Positions 34,796 to 48,200 of a stretch of DNA of 64,000 nt are shown here, one piece after another. Every line of letters begins with the position of its first letter. The first letter of the stretch is position 1. The notes below the pieces were generated by a model. It had not been told where the DNA came from. It saw only the letters and a program-made list of their open reading frames with translations, and did no database searches. The position numbers and the translations under genes are program-made. This stretch comes from Doryteuthis pealeii (lineage: Eukaryota; Mollusca; Cephalopoda; Myopsida; Loliginidae), in contig CM042176.1 of NCBI GenBank assembly GCA_023376005.1, positions 10,238,351 through 10,302,350 on the forward strand, written 5' to 3'.

Positions 34796-36093
34796 AGAGA
34801 AAGAGAAAGAGAAAGAGAAAAAAAGAAAAAGAAGAAGAAGAAGAAAATATTTGTGGATCCAGTAATTGAAACACTCAAGTGTCGGATCATTTTATCAAAT
34901 ATCAATAAATCATCTTCAATTTGTTATTTTTCAACTTACTGTTGGATCCATTTCCATTTTTCTTGCCTACATATACTAATATGTAGACCCCCCCCCAAAA
35001 AAAAAACAACAACACTAAAATTGATAATAGTTTGAATGCTATCAACTTAAACTAAATAAAAATAAAAACCCAGACATTTAGCATTGCAAAAACAGGAGAG
35101 ACTTTTTTTTTCATTTTTAAACAGGGCTGTAGAGTCAGAATTACGGGGTAAGCAAAAACTATACAGACTCCAACTTCAGTTGACTTTACACTTTATATGG
35201 CCCTAGTTTACTGTCAAGTTATACACTGGACACTCATCCAGATGCTGATGGGTACGTGTCCTGCGTCCCTGTGTTTTTCTTTTGCCACCATTTCAAGCTA
35301 ACTGTAAATACATTTCAATACTTTCTTGGAAATGAATTACACGGGATAGGTTACAAAGTAGGAGTTAGATGCTTTAGTTGGGGCCCATAAATTTTCCCGG
35401 AGACTCATTCAAAGCAAATATTTGCACTCGAGGACGCACTAAATTAAAAAGCTATCAGCATCACTGCTCATTATAAATAGCATAATGAAAAAAAATCATG
35501 GTTTTATATTTACTTATAGACTATAATCCCTTAATTACTTAAAGACAAGTCAGAGGTGCCAAAAAATAGAAGAATTGGAATCCGAGTAGAAGGATTTGTG
35601 TTATGACTCCAAAGCCCTGATTTTGTAAGTTAACTCTTAACATCCTATACCACCTCACTCCACCCGACTGGAAGTCTCGTTCATTTTCCTAATCTGCCCC
35701 AAACGATAGCCTTTGTTTAAATGTAATATTAAACATATATTTATAAGTCTTTGATTTAAGGGAAATAACAGGTAACTTTAGATGCAAAGGTCATTTTTAG
35801 CCATTTTTTTTAAAATATATCCTTATAGGAATGCTCTGGACTTAGAAAATTCTCAACAGGATGTTAAGAGTTAAAATCTACCAATGTGTGCTATATATCA
35901 CTAAGAAATAAAGGTTTACATAGTATATAGACCCTTGGTCACTGCCTTCTAGCACCTATATGATAAAAAAGGTTGGGGGTTGCCATGAGGGCAATAGGGC
36001 TGGGATAATCATATAAGTGCTTGGGTATGACGTAACCAACCAATTGATCGTAGGGTTGCAGTGTTCTGTGAGCAACTTAAAGTAGTTAAAAGG

Positions 36094-36133
<40 letters not shown>

Positions 36134-36297
36134 CAACTTACTCAGCTAACTCCAAGCGGAAACGCCAGTTTCTATGGTTATCAGTGGTCAGGAAATTTTG
36201 AACTTTTGGCAAGTATTCATTCCTCACAGAAGGCTTTAACAGCTGAAATACAAGAGAAACAAGAAGCTATTGAATTTGGAAGTAAAAACAATGAATA

Positions 36298-36342
<45 letters not shown>

Positions 36343-36973
36343 GAAGTACATCCTCATCTCTTACTTTTAATTTTCTAAATAATTCCTGGCTCATTTTTTC
36401 TTATATTGTAAGTAAGTAAAGTCGTTGGGGTGGCCTAAAGTCGGTATCAGCCAATCAGCGAGGGAGTCTATCCCCTTTTCACTAGTGCTAGACCAAGAAG
36501 ATTATTTTAGCGTCTGAGGTGGAGCACCACACCTTCCATCAGCTCCTTACTTTACTGCACAGATATCTGTGCTACACATACAGAGTTGGCAAGAACCTGT
36601 ATCAAACTAAGAACCTTGTGGTTTCTAGCTGAGTTTGCTCGGTTAAATCCTATAAGTCTAACATAAACAAAGGGGAACCACTCTTGACTGATAAATTATT
36701 TATTTATTTATTGATCTACTAGGAAAAAAGAAGACAGGGTTTAGGGTTAGTTTAATGGGAAATAAATAATTTATCAGTCAAGAGTAGTTCGCCTTTGATC
36801 AGGTTAGACTTATATGAAATAACTGACTGTTCTTTGTCTTTATACAATGAAAAGAAAGTTTGTTTTTGTTTTGTCAGTTTTTAAAATTTTCTTTTTATAC
36901 AAGACTGCATTAATTATATAAAATAAAATTCCTACCCCACCAATTTCTTCTCACTGTATAAAGAGGAAGAGCA

Positions 36974-37020
<47 letters not shown>

Positions 37021-39239
37021 ATCCAGGAATTATTTAGAAAATTAAAAGTAATTCAATATGGACACGGCCTACTAATATATACGGCCCCATATGTCATCTA
37101 AGCCGGCAGAATTCTAACAGGCCTATTGGTTTTATAGTCAATTTATGTCTGTTTTGAAAATCTTAAAGCACAAACATTTGGCTAGATAGAACCCCAAGTA
37201 CTCCTCGAGAAATACTGTTTCTCTGTAGTATCATCACCATCATTGCCGACAATTACAAGGGAATACATTTCACATTGAAAAGGTTTAATCTTTTTTTTAT
37301 GTAACCTGAAATCATAGATAAATTGTTGGTGTGTTTGTTTTCTATAACTGCATAATTTTTTTAAACTATTTTTTTGTTTGTTTGTTTGTTTACAATCTTT
37401 TATTATTACATTTCTGAAGAAAAAAGAAAAGTTTGTATATTTTTAACATTTTCTCTCTCGAAACAGTCATAAATTGACTATAAAATGAATAGGCCTGTTA
37501 GAATTCTGCCTGCTTAGGTGACATATGGGGCCGTATATATTAGTAGGCTTTGATAAGGAGAATCCAGTTATGTGAATATACCGACTGACTGTCCTTTTTT
37601 GTCAAAATCAAATCAGCATCTTTTATATTCCAAATTTGGCTTTGTGATAGATGATGAAAGTTTTGCAAATAATGTAGAAGAAAAGTGTTGTAAAAAAGGG
37701 ATTTTGATTTTAGCATAACACCAAATAAAATCAAAACAAAGGACAAAACTTGTGTATTTGTATTATTCAGACTATTGTCCTAATCTTTGTTATCTACATA
37801 ACGTTTGGGCTGATATGCCCTCAGGCCTTCTGCAGGAACCCTCTCTTCCCATCTTGAGAAGCTTCATGGAACTTCAAACCAAACCCTTTATTCAACCCAC
37901 AGGGATAGACTGTTTTCATTCTGTTAACCATGACCAGGTACAAGTGTTAAGCTATGTTAAGTATTCTATGTTACTATTGTCCTTGGCTAAGATTGAAACT
38001 GCAACCTAGAGATGATTGTCACCTAGAGACAAGAGTCAGTTGGGAAGCCTGTGAGGAAAACAGGACCAGGATGGATTTCACTCCTCCAGAAATTTGGAAA
38101 CAGCATACCGATATACTAGAAGCTCCAATACAAAGATTTCAGAGTGTTTGGGTGTCAAACTGAGTACAGTGCAGAGGATTTGAAAAAGAGTTGGATGAAT
38201 GCTGAGAAGCCCCACTCTGATTGTTCAGATAAGAAAAGAACTTCATAATTTTTTTTGCAGAGATCCAGGCGACGAATGACAAGATTCCAGCAAGTCAATC
38301 AGATCCATACAAGTGTCTAAGTTTCTTATCAGGCAGGTAGTGCAGGAAGACAATCAGTATTTCTTATACAAGATGAGAAAGGCCTAATTTTATCACAGGC
38401 CATCAAAGAACGATCTCAGCAAGTCAATCATCTCTATAGCTAAGTTTCTTATCAGGCAGGTAGTGTATAAAGACTTTCACTATTTCTCATACAAGATAAA
38501 AATAAAAGGCCATAAAAGACAAGAGGAAAGCTTTGCAACAAACTTAAGCATTCCTTCCAACCAAACATGCCTTACTTTATATAAGCAGTGTATATTATTT
38601 CCATTCCGCTATCCATGCTTAGAAGATCGCCTGCCCAGTTAACCCTTTATCTACAAGAGCCGCCCAAAGGCTGGACCACCTGAAAATGTCTAAGATCAAT
38701 AAATAAAAGTATTAAAACATCTTTGTAAATTATCACCCTACCTTAAAAAAAAAAAAAAAAAAAAAAAACTATTTCAAGGGAGGCAACTTCTAATTAATTA
38801 CATTATTTATTTCCCTTCATTTTGTAGACAATTCAATGGCTATTTCAGATGGCAGTGGTAGATAAAGTGTTAATTCTTCCACTTCCAGAGTCAAGACTTT
38901 TAATCAGTATCCAACCAGGGGATTAAATTCACAAGATATATTCTCAATAGGAAATCTGATAAAATTACCTTTAGGAATTCCATAAGGTGTTTTAAGACAC
39001 CTATTCGAACTTCGTCAAGATCTTTGAGGAATCCATCAAAAACTGGAACAAGGTCTTTGTGAGTGATGTCCTCGCCAAGAATAACAGCAAGTTCATGGAT
39101 GGAGAATGCCAAGGTTCGACGAACTTTCCACTGGATAGAAAAAAAAAAAAGATCAATTGATGCATTTAGGAAAATACAACGGATGGATCCATCCAGACTG
39201 GATCTTGTTTGTAAGAATCCCAGTGATGATGATGATAAA

Positions 39240-39271
<32 letters not shown>

Positions 39272-42200
39272 GGGGACAGGAAAATGGGGATGTTTTCAGA
39301 ATCACTGACTAATCTACACATACTTATTTAATACTAATGATTTCCAAAGGTACCTATTTGACCCATAGATGGGAACCAATCCCTACTAATTAGTGTGTGT
39401 GTGTGTCCCCCCGCAAGGTTAAGGAACTTGGCAGATGAAAATTGTCAGGTTTCGATCCCGGCTAGGGGTAGCTGTTAAAAAGTCGAGCCGCACTGATGAG
39501 AAATAAACTTTCAAACACGTGTCTGTGGATGACTGATTATATATATATAGGGGAAAAATAAGCTATGGCAAATACATCAGCCAATTCCAGCCTGATATTA
39601 TATCATCTATTCAGCAACTAGAAAGGATTATGAACAAAATTTCAGACACAAAATGTCTGGACAGTTCAACCAAATGTTTGAAAAAAAGAAATACTGCCTA
39701 ATCACACACACACACATTCTAAGTAAGCAATAAACTAGTAATGTGTTGGTCTCAAGTTTTCCTAACATTAATAATTTTATGTGATAATCATTTTTTGATT
39801 TTTTGCAGTTACTTGGCTTTATGAATTCTTATCCAATACTAATAATTTCCAGATATCTATTTGACCCATAAATGGGAATCCAACAGCTACTACCACACTG
39901 AGAGTAAAGGCAAAGGGGGTGACTCCACACTCCCCAGAGCACCAAAATTTCAAACTTACTACTAGACACAGGGTCTAAATAGGATATAATACAAAAGTTT
40001 TATTACCGTCTTTTTAATTATATATTCCCTACCCCTCTCCCACACTGCCCTGAGAAATTATCCATTAGTAGTTAGAATGGTCATAGAAAATCAGGACTCC
40101 TGGAATAGACTGTAAGTTTTACTTTTATGCTGACCGGAGTGTAAAACACCATTTTAAAAAGTTTATTCAATGCCTTTCTAACTGTAATTCCTTTTTTTTT
40201 TTTGGTCTTTATACTGACTCTGCTTTACATGCTGACCATGTGCTTATATTCCCTACCCCTCTCCCACACTGCCCTGAGAAATTATCCATTAGTAGTTAGA
40301 ATTATAGATAGCATTGAAAATATATTTATGATATTATATATATATTTCTAAATCTTTATGATATTATATATTAATATTAAATATTCAATTAATGATATAT
40401 ATAAATAATATTATATTTTAATATTAAATTAATGATATATATTAATAAAATTATATTTTATGTTTCATTGATTAATATATTATATATTAATATTAATTAT
40501 TCAATTAATGATATTATATATTAATATTAATTATTCAATTAATGATATTATTAATCGCAGATTTATTATTAGTCCCATATTATTTTATTCAATTTTAAAG
40601 ATGAAACATTCCAAATGGTCTTGTGTTGCTTAAATGCCCAACACAAAAATTAAAATGAATTAAAAAGTTACGTTTGTTTTATTTGTAATATTGAAATTGT
40701 GAATTACAGAATATATTTTTGTAATTTTGATCTGATGCGCCCTGGCCGCCTGTTTTAATTTACGTTATGTTTTAGCGAGTCAACGTCAGGCGAATTTCCG
40801 GCCCATCTAAGATATTTTCCAAGTCGTGTTTTTGTCAGCAAATTAATGTAGATATTTTAAATGTCTCCCCACAGCAGATTGATTCAAATGAAACCACACA
40901 CACATACACAAAAAAAATAAACTTGCTACATCGGCCTTTTCACCTGACTGTTCAGTTAAGACAACAGGCCTAACTTAGTTAAGAATTCTCAAACGTATTT
41001 TGAACATTCCCCATGGGGGGGAAACAAACACCTAAAAGACAAAAGGTTTCAAATGACCTCACTCCTGATAAGGAAAGAAATCAGGGGGTAGGGGTGGGTA
41101 GGGTGATGAAAGTAATATCATAGACGTGATGCTTACACTCACTTGCATGTCAGCAGCAAGAGTCTCAAAAAGTGATTTGAGACAATGCCAATTATGACGG
41201 CCGAGAGTATAGGCTACTGCTGGAAAGTTGTAGGCACAGTGACGAGTTATGTCAGAATCAACAGACTGAGATAATGCCGGATCAACCATTGTCAGGAAAT
41301 TCTCGAGCAATCTTGGAGGCACTATTTCCTGGAGAGAGAGAAAAAAAATAAAATAAAATAAATTAAAATTTTAAAAAAGAAATAATTATTTTATATTAGT
41401 GACAGCCCCTATATTTTCATAAAAAAAAAAAACTTATGAGAAAGGGGAGGGGGGGAGGGAGAGAGAGAGAGAGGAAGGAGAGAGAGGAAGTGAGAGAGGG
41501 AGAGAGAGAGAGAGTAAGTGAGGAGAGAGAGAGAGAGTGAGAGAGAGAGAGAGAGAGGGAGAGAGAGAGAGAGAGGAAGGGAGAGAGAGAAAAATTCTAT
41601 ATTAGCAAATAATCAGAGAGAGGGAGATAAGAAAGAAAGAAGGGGAAAAAAAGAAAGAAAAAAGAAAGAAAGGAAAAAAGAAAGAAAAAGAAGAAAGGAG
41701 AAAAGAAAAAAGAAAGGAAAAAAAAAAAAAAAAAATAGTGGGGAGGGGCATTTATTTTTGGAGGGCTTGAGTGGGGAGGGGAGGTGGAGGGGGGGGGGTC
41801 TAAATCGCTATGTAAATATCTTTAAAATTCACTGTGATTGGCGCTATTGAAATTATCAACACCATTTCATTTTCACAATTCACCTTTGCAAGATTTTCTT
41901 CTAATCAAAATGATTTTTTATTATTATTCTTTTAGTTCATTATACAATCCAAATGGATATCATTAGGTATTATGAAACTCATATTGCAATGTAAAACATT
42001 TCAAAATAACTGAGTTACTTCCCTTGTTCAAATCACATTGCAACACCACAAAGGCCAGACACATAGACCAACTTAATAATCTACCAGATTAATCATTAGA
42101 TGTGAAGTGCCCAAAATCTTACAAGAAAGTTTGATCTGAATTTTTTAAATCATTCAGATTTTTGGATGTATTGAAACTAGAAGCCTCATCTTGATTTTTA

Positions 42201-45200
42201 TTATGGTAACATTTCACGTGTTGTCTCTTTCACTCAATTAATGACCATTTATTAGAATAGAAGACTCAAGTTTATTAATAATAAAACAACAGAGTTTAAA
42301 TTAAATAAATTGATTGTCAAGTGGCATAGAATTAAAATATACTTGATTTGACTAATTTGAATTGTTTTTTTTTTTTTGGGGGGGTAACTCCTGCTTTGAG
42401 AAAGAGAGACATAGATAGAGATAGACATAGAGAGAGAGAGAAAGACAGACATAGAGAGAGAGAGAGAGAGAGAGAGAGGCATATGTAGAAAACAAGAGGC
42501 ATATGTAGAGAGAGGCATATGTAGAAAAAGAGAGGCAGAAGAGAAAAAGAGAGGCAGAAAGAGTGGTAATAGAGAGAGATAGAGAGAGGAAAAAGAGGTA
42601 GATAGATAAAGCTAAAGAAAAATACAAAGAGAGCTGTCAAATTTGCAATACAGCATATATAGCAAAAAGAAATTATTTTCTTCTTTTCTCTTTACCTGTT
42701 GTGCACAGAGTTCTGTTATTCTGTTAATAGGATTATCAGGATTGCCACTGCCGTCATAACTTTGATGCATACTGCTGTCACTGCCATAACAACCTGTGAT
42801 ACTGTTAGAACTCATATCTGAAATGGACAACACATCAACATTTTAACAAATCAAATTCACAACAAAATTCAAATACACACATTTAATGTTCATTCAGCAT
42901 TTTTTTGGTTAGGTTTATAAAAAAAAAAAAAAAAAAAAAAAATTACAAATCACAATATAATAGAACCTCGCTTCACGAACATAATTCATTTCAAAATTGA
43001 AACAATATTTCCCATAAGAAATAATGTAAAATAGATTTGTGTGTTCTTGACCATCAGACCTAACAACTTTCCTCTTCCCCTTTCTGCTTGTATAACTGCT
43101 ACCTCTCTTAGGATCCATCAGTAAGGGTTAAAGTAGCCGTAAAATAGAGAATAAACACAAATGAAGTGAACAATTTGTGCAAAAATAATACAAAAAACAC
43201 AAATCACAATATAACAGAACCTCGCTTCATGAACATAATTAGTCCTAAAATTATGTTCGAGAAATGATATGTTCAAAAACTTAAACAATAATTCTCATAA
43301 GACCTCACAACTTTTCTCTTTCACTTTCTGTTAATACCACTGCTGCCTTTCTTAGGATCCATGAATAAGGGTTAAAGTAGTTGTAAAATAGAGTTTGAGT
43401 TTTGTTTAACGGCATATCAACCTCTGTGGGTCATTTAATGCCACTTTAAAGTAGTGGTTTTATGGAGATAATCAGTTATGTTCTGTTATATCTTGTTGAA
43501 AAGGTTGCTTTTTTTAATATAAAATTTAAAATGTTTTCAGGGTTTGTATTCTTAAAGATGTCTCTTAGGTTTCTTGCTGGATAGTAATTAGCGCAGATAT
43601 GTTTAAGTCTGTTACAATTTAGAAGGATATGCTTGGTTGTAAGTTGTACTTTGCATGTTGGGTACACTGGGTGCATCCTCCCCTTTTAACAGGTACCGTA
43701 AAATAGAGAATAAACGTGAACAAAGTGAAAAATTTGCACAAAAGCAATATCAGACACTCATTCAAAATAATGACAGATGCCAACTGAGGCAGCTTGGGTT
43801 GATTCAACCAGCCGTTCAGGCGTCTTAGGTTTACCTCAGCTTGACCCGTGAATTAGAAAGTCTGAAAATTTGTTTGACAACTGAAGCCTTTTTTACTCAA
43901 ATTTTTTGTTCAAACACTGAATTGTTCGAAAACCGTGGTTCCACAGTACAAGAAAAGAAATAGCTTAAGATTTGTTTATTAAAAAAATCCATTTAAATCT
44001 TTTCCTTCCTGCAAAAAGTAGACATCATCATCATCATTATCATGTTGACAATACAGATTCCCATGACCATCGTAACCAGTTCCTATCGGCCATTGCCTCT
44101 AGCAGGATACATCTTTGGGAGAGATAAGGAGGGAGATAGAAGGGAAAGGAGTAGGTAGAAAAATGAATGGTGAGGATACCAGATAGGGGAAGGGAAGTAG
44201 CCATTTCATATATATATATATAACATACACAACATATACAATATAAAAACAAAATTAGATAGATAAATAGATAGACAGATGAATAGATAGATAATGTTGC
44301 TAAAGCCTCGTTAAATGGCAAGTGTCTGAAATAAGTAGATCAATCCCTATACCTCAATAGTAATATGAATATAGGCTGAAAAGTTCATAGGATAAAAGGA
44401 ATCCAAGCACTGCAACACCGATTAAAAAGTGTATGGATCGCACGAATGGAGGTGATATGTTAAATAATACACCTCATTTTGTCACATTCCATGAAAGTAT
44501 CTTGGTCAGCCTATGAACTTTTCAGCCGAACCTCCTATTTCCTCAACTGATCTACAAAGAGCTGATTAACGTAGGTTTCTGCTGTTAAACCTACACTGGT
44601 ATGTCCATATGTAGTTGCCCATAGGAGAACATCACATATGAGTTCGTCCTTACTTCTCTTGCTTATGCTCACTCATATTGTGGATATGTCTCAGTAAATT
44701 TTATTACTGTTAACTGCAAATTGCAGATTTACACCATGGCCTTGATTGATTGTTTGGTTTTATGGCATATCAACCTTGGTGGGTCATTTAATGCTGACAA
44801 AGTTTTTAAATGAATTCATTCTTAATGGATAATCAAATTTTTTTTATCAACAGATTTTACTATTTAAACCCATAGATGGAACCCTAACAGGTACTACCAC
44901 CCCAGGTGAGAGTGTATCAGGGAGCAATGGTGATGAAAGAGTGCTCCACATGTCTCAGAACTGGAATCTCACGATCAGATAGAGTTCAACGTTGTTCCCA
45001 GGACATGAAGACCCTCAACCACCGCCTTCTAGCACATATATAATAAAAAGGGTTGGGGGTTGTATGGCCTTGAAAAAACTTCTTATGCTGTGAGAAGCAG
45101 ATACACTCCCCAGTAGCATCCATATACGCCAATCCAACATCAATCAAATTTTTTAGTTGATAACATCAGGAATGATCATGAAATTTTATTATGGAATGTA

Positions 45201-48200
45201 AGGCCTTGAAATTAGAAGACCAGTTTACATACCTAGGTAGTAATATCCATCTACAGAAAGCGATGTAAATATATCAATAGGAAAGGCATGAACTGGTATA
45301 GACAGATTATCAATCATATGCAAATCTGATTAAAGATAAAGCAAAATTTTTTTCAAACTGTGACAGTGTCAGTGCTACTGTATGGCTGCACCAATTGGAC
45401 TGACGAAAAAAGTTAGATAGAAAGTACATATGGATGCAGTGTGCTGCCTTGAACTGATCCTGAAAGTTGCATCATACAAAAGAGCAACTGTACAGCTACC
45501 TGTCTCCAATCACACAAACCATCTGGAGAAGTGGTGATGAGCTGTTAGGTGACGTACCAGTGTGGGGTCGACCAGATAAGCCATGCATGAATACTGGATG
45601 CCGTGCAGAGGACCCTCCAGGAATGATGGCAAGATAGGGACAGATGGCAAGAAAAGGAAGAGTCATGGAGGTCCATGTTTACAGCAACATGATGAAGGCT
45701 TTTGGAAGCACAGTGTCTTCATTCATGCTAGCAAAAACAGTAGCTGTTGAGAAGTTATCTGTGGGCTTGAATTAAGCAATACAAATTCTGTTAGTGTTGC
45801 GAGAAATTCAGAAAATGAATGTTGACAAAAAAGAAAAAAGTGTGAAACAAAAGGTTGAATAAGAATTATCTAATCCAAGATAGTGTTTAGTTATCAAGGG
45901 CACATAACTCCAGATCAAGAGAGATAATCTGCATTCCCCCATCTTTCAATTTGTACTAGAAATTTGGGACCATGTCACCTTTAACTCTTAACATCCTATA
46001 CCACCTCATTCCACCCGGCCGGAAGTCTCATTCGTTTTCCTAATCTACCCCAAATGATAGCCTTTGTTTAAATGTAATATTAAACATATTTAGACGTCTT
46101 TGATTTAAGAGAAATAACAGGTAACTTTAGATGCAAAGGTCATTTTTAGCCATTTTTTTTTTTTTATATATCCTTATAGGAATGCTCTGAACTTTAATAT
46201 TAACTATCTGCAGACGCACATGGAAAATAAATAAACATTTTTTGTTTAAACGTATGTTGACTGTGTAAATGAAAGAAAAAGAAAAAGAAAAAAGTCCTTC
46301 TGAATCTCAGTTGCAAATGGGGTGCTTAAAGGTGACAGGGTCCAAAATTTGAAACAGCCGACTGTTTGGAAGATCATTCCTTACAAACTGCAGTTACAGT
46401 GAAATCTAGATCAAGTCAAAATAGTAATTTCTGTATAGAAATATTAACAAATAAAGAAAATGAAACATGACTGACTAGTGCCAATTCAACTAATTCCTTA
46501 ACTTAAAAAGAACCATAAACATTTACACGAAACAAAAATGGCAAAATTATTGGAATGGCAAAATTATTGGAATAACTTCCAAAACAACAAACTACATGAA
46601 ATAATGCCACAAATAGGAAAACTTAGTCTGGATAATATTACTTCTTTTCTGGATATTTTGGTTTGATTTATTTGAAGTTTTCCTATTTATACATTACCCA
46701 TTCATACCTCCTCAAAAAAGAAGAAGCCCCATATTGCATACCATGCCAAAAACCCTACACAATCAAACACATATTAACAGAATGTAGCAACCTAAAACAA
46801 ATACGAAAAAAATACTACTAAACAACAAATCTAAAACAGATATTATACCAAATAAACCCAGAAAAACTACTTGGATACATAAAAGAAGCACACCTCTACA
46901 ACAAAATCTAAAAATCTTCCAAAAAAATGAAAACACACAAATATGTTAACAAAAACATCTAAAAGTTTCATTCACAAAAAGAAAAAACCTTTAGAAAATT
47001 AAACATTATCACCAATTCATTTCAAAAACGTAGTCGGCATCAAGTGACCCATTGAGGTTGATATGCCGTAAAACAAGAACAAATCAAATCAACTAATTCC
47101 TCTTGACCGATCCTTTGGTTATCTCGAAATTTATCTATCTCATATGTATGGATGGTTTTCACTGAACAGATGCACTTGGCATGTCTAATACATTTCTTTG
47201 TTTGAAATTTTGTGGGTTGATCTAGGGTTGAAACTAGTTGAGAACAATCCAAAAATAAATAACATCTTATTATAATGGAGATTGTGTGTTTTTCTGTCTG
47301 TAACCGAAACTATATTCCTACTCAAGTCACAATTCTCTTAGTTATTGACATAACATTCTCCATGATTTTATTTTTATCTAAACCTCAATTATTAATAAAA
47401 TCGTCATACATTATTAATACTGTTAACTCTGTCTACATACTGACAACATGCAATTATATTTATATATACAACAAAATAGCGGTTTACAGTGTGAACGGAA
47501 GGCTAATTTGCATATTAATATTAAAAAATTGAATTTAATAAATATGTGCTTAGTATTATTGATTTCTAACTGTTTGGTTTTATTTTAATGAATATAAGCA
47601 AAAATCTCTTCAATGAATCTTAAATGAAATCCATTAACAAGATAAAATAACTGTCATTTTATTCTTTACTTCCTCTTTTAACTAAATACTTAAATTAGAA
47701 TAAATAACAATGAAAGACGAGAGTGATGGAAGAGTAAGTTTCAGTTGTTTCATTTTTTATTATTATCAAATCTTTTACTATACACCCTCTGTTTCAAATC
47801 TTTTTATCTGTATTCTTATTTAGTTTCATTAGCCTTTCTAATTTAATACAATATTTTATTACATTAAAACTTAAATACTTGCACTGGGAGGGTGCATATA
47901 TTTGCTAGTAAAAGGAATATTCCTGTTTGTCTTAACACTTACTATTCACCGTGTGTGTAATGAAAATAGTCAAAAATTGACATATAAGCCAAAAACAATA
48001 GCTGAGAGGGTTAAAATCTCAAATTAAATATCCTAGTATATTTCGATCAGTTCAAAAAGTCCAATGAGTATAAAAAGTAGAAATTTTTTTATTATCAACT
48101 AAATGACTAAATTTTAGGGAAATTATTAGCCTCGAAAATGGTTTTGCCACAGGCTATAGATAATAGTCTCACACACACACACACAAACATTATTAACTAA

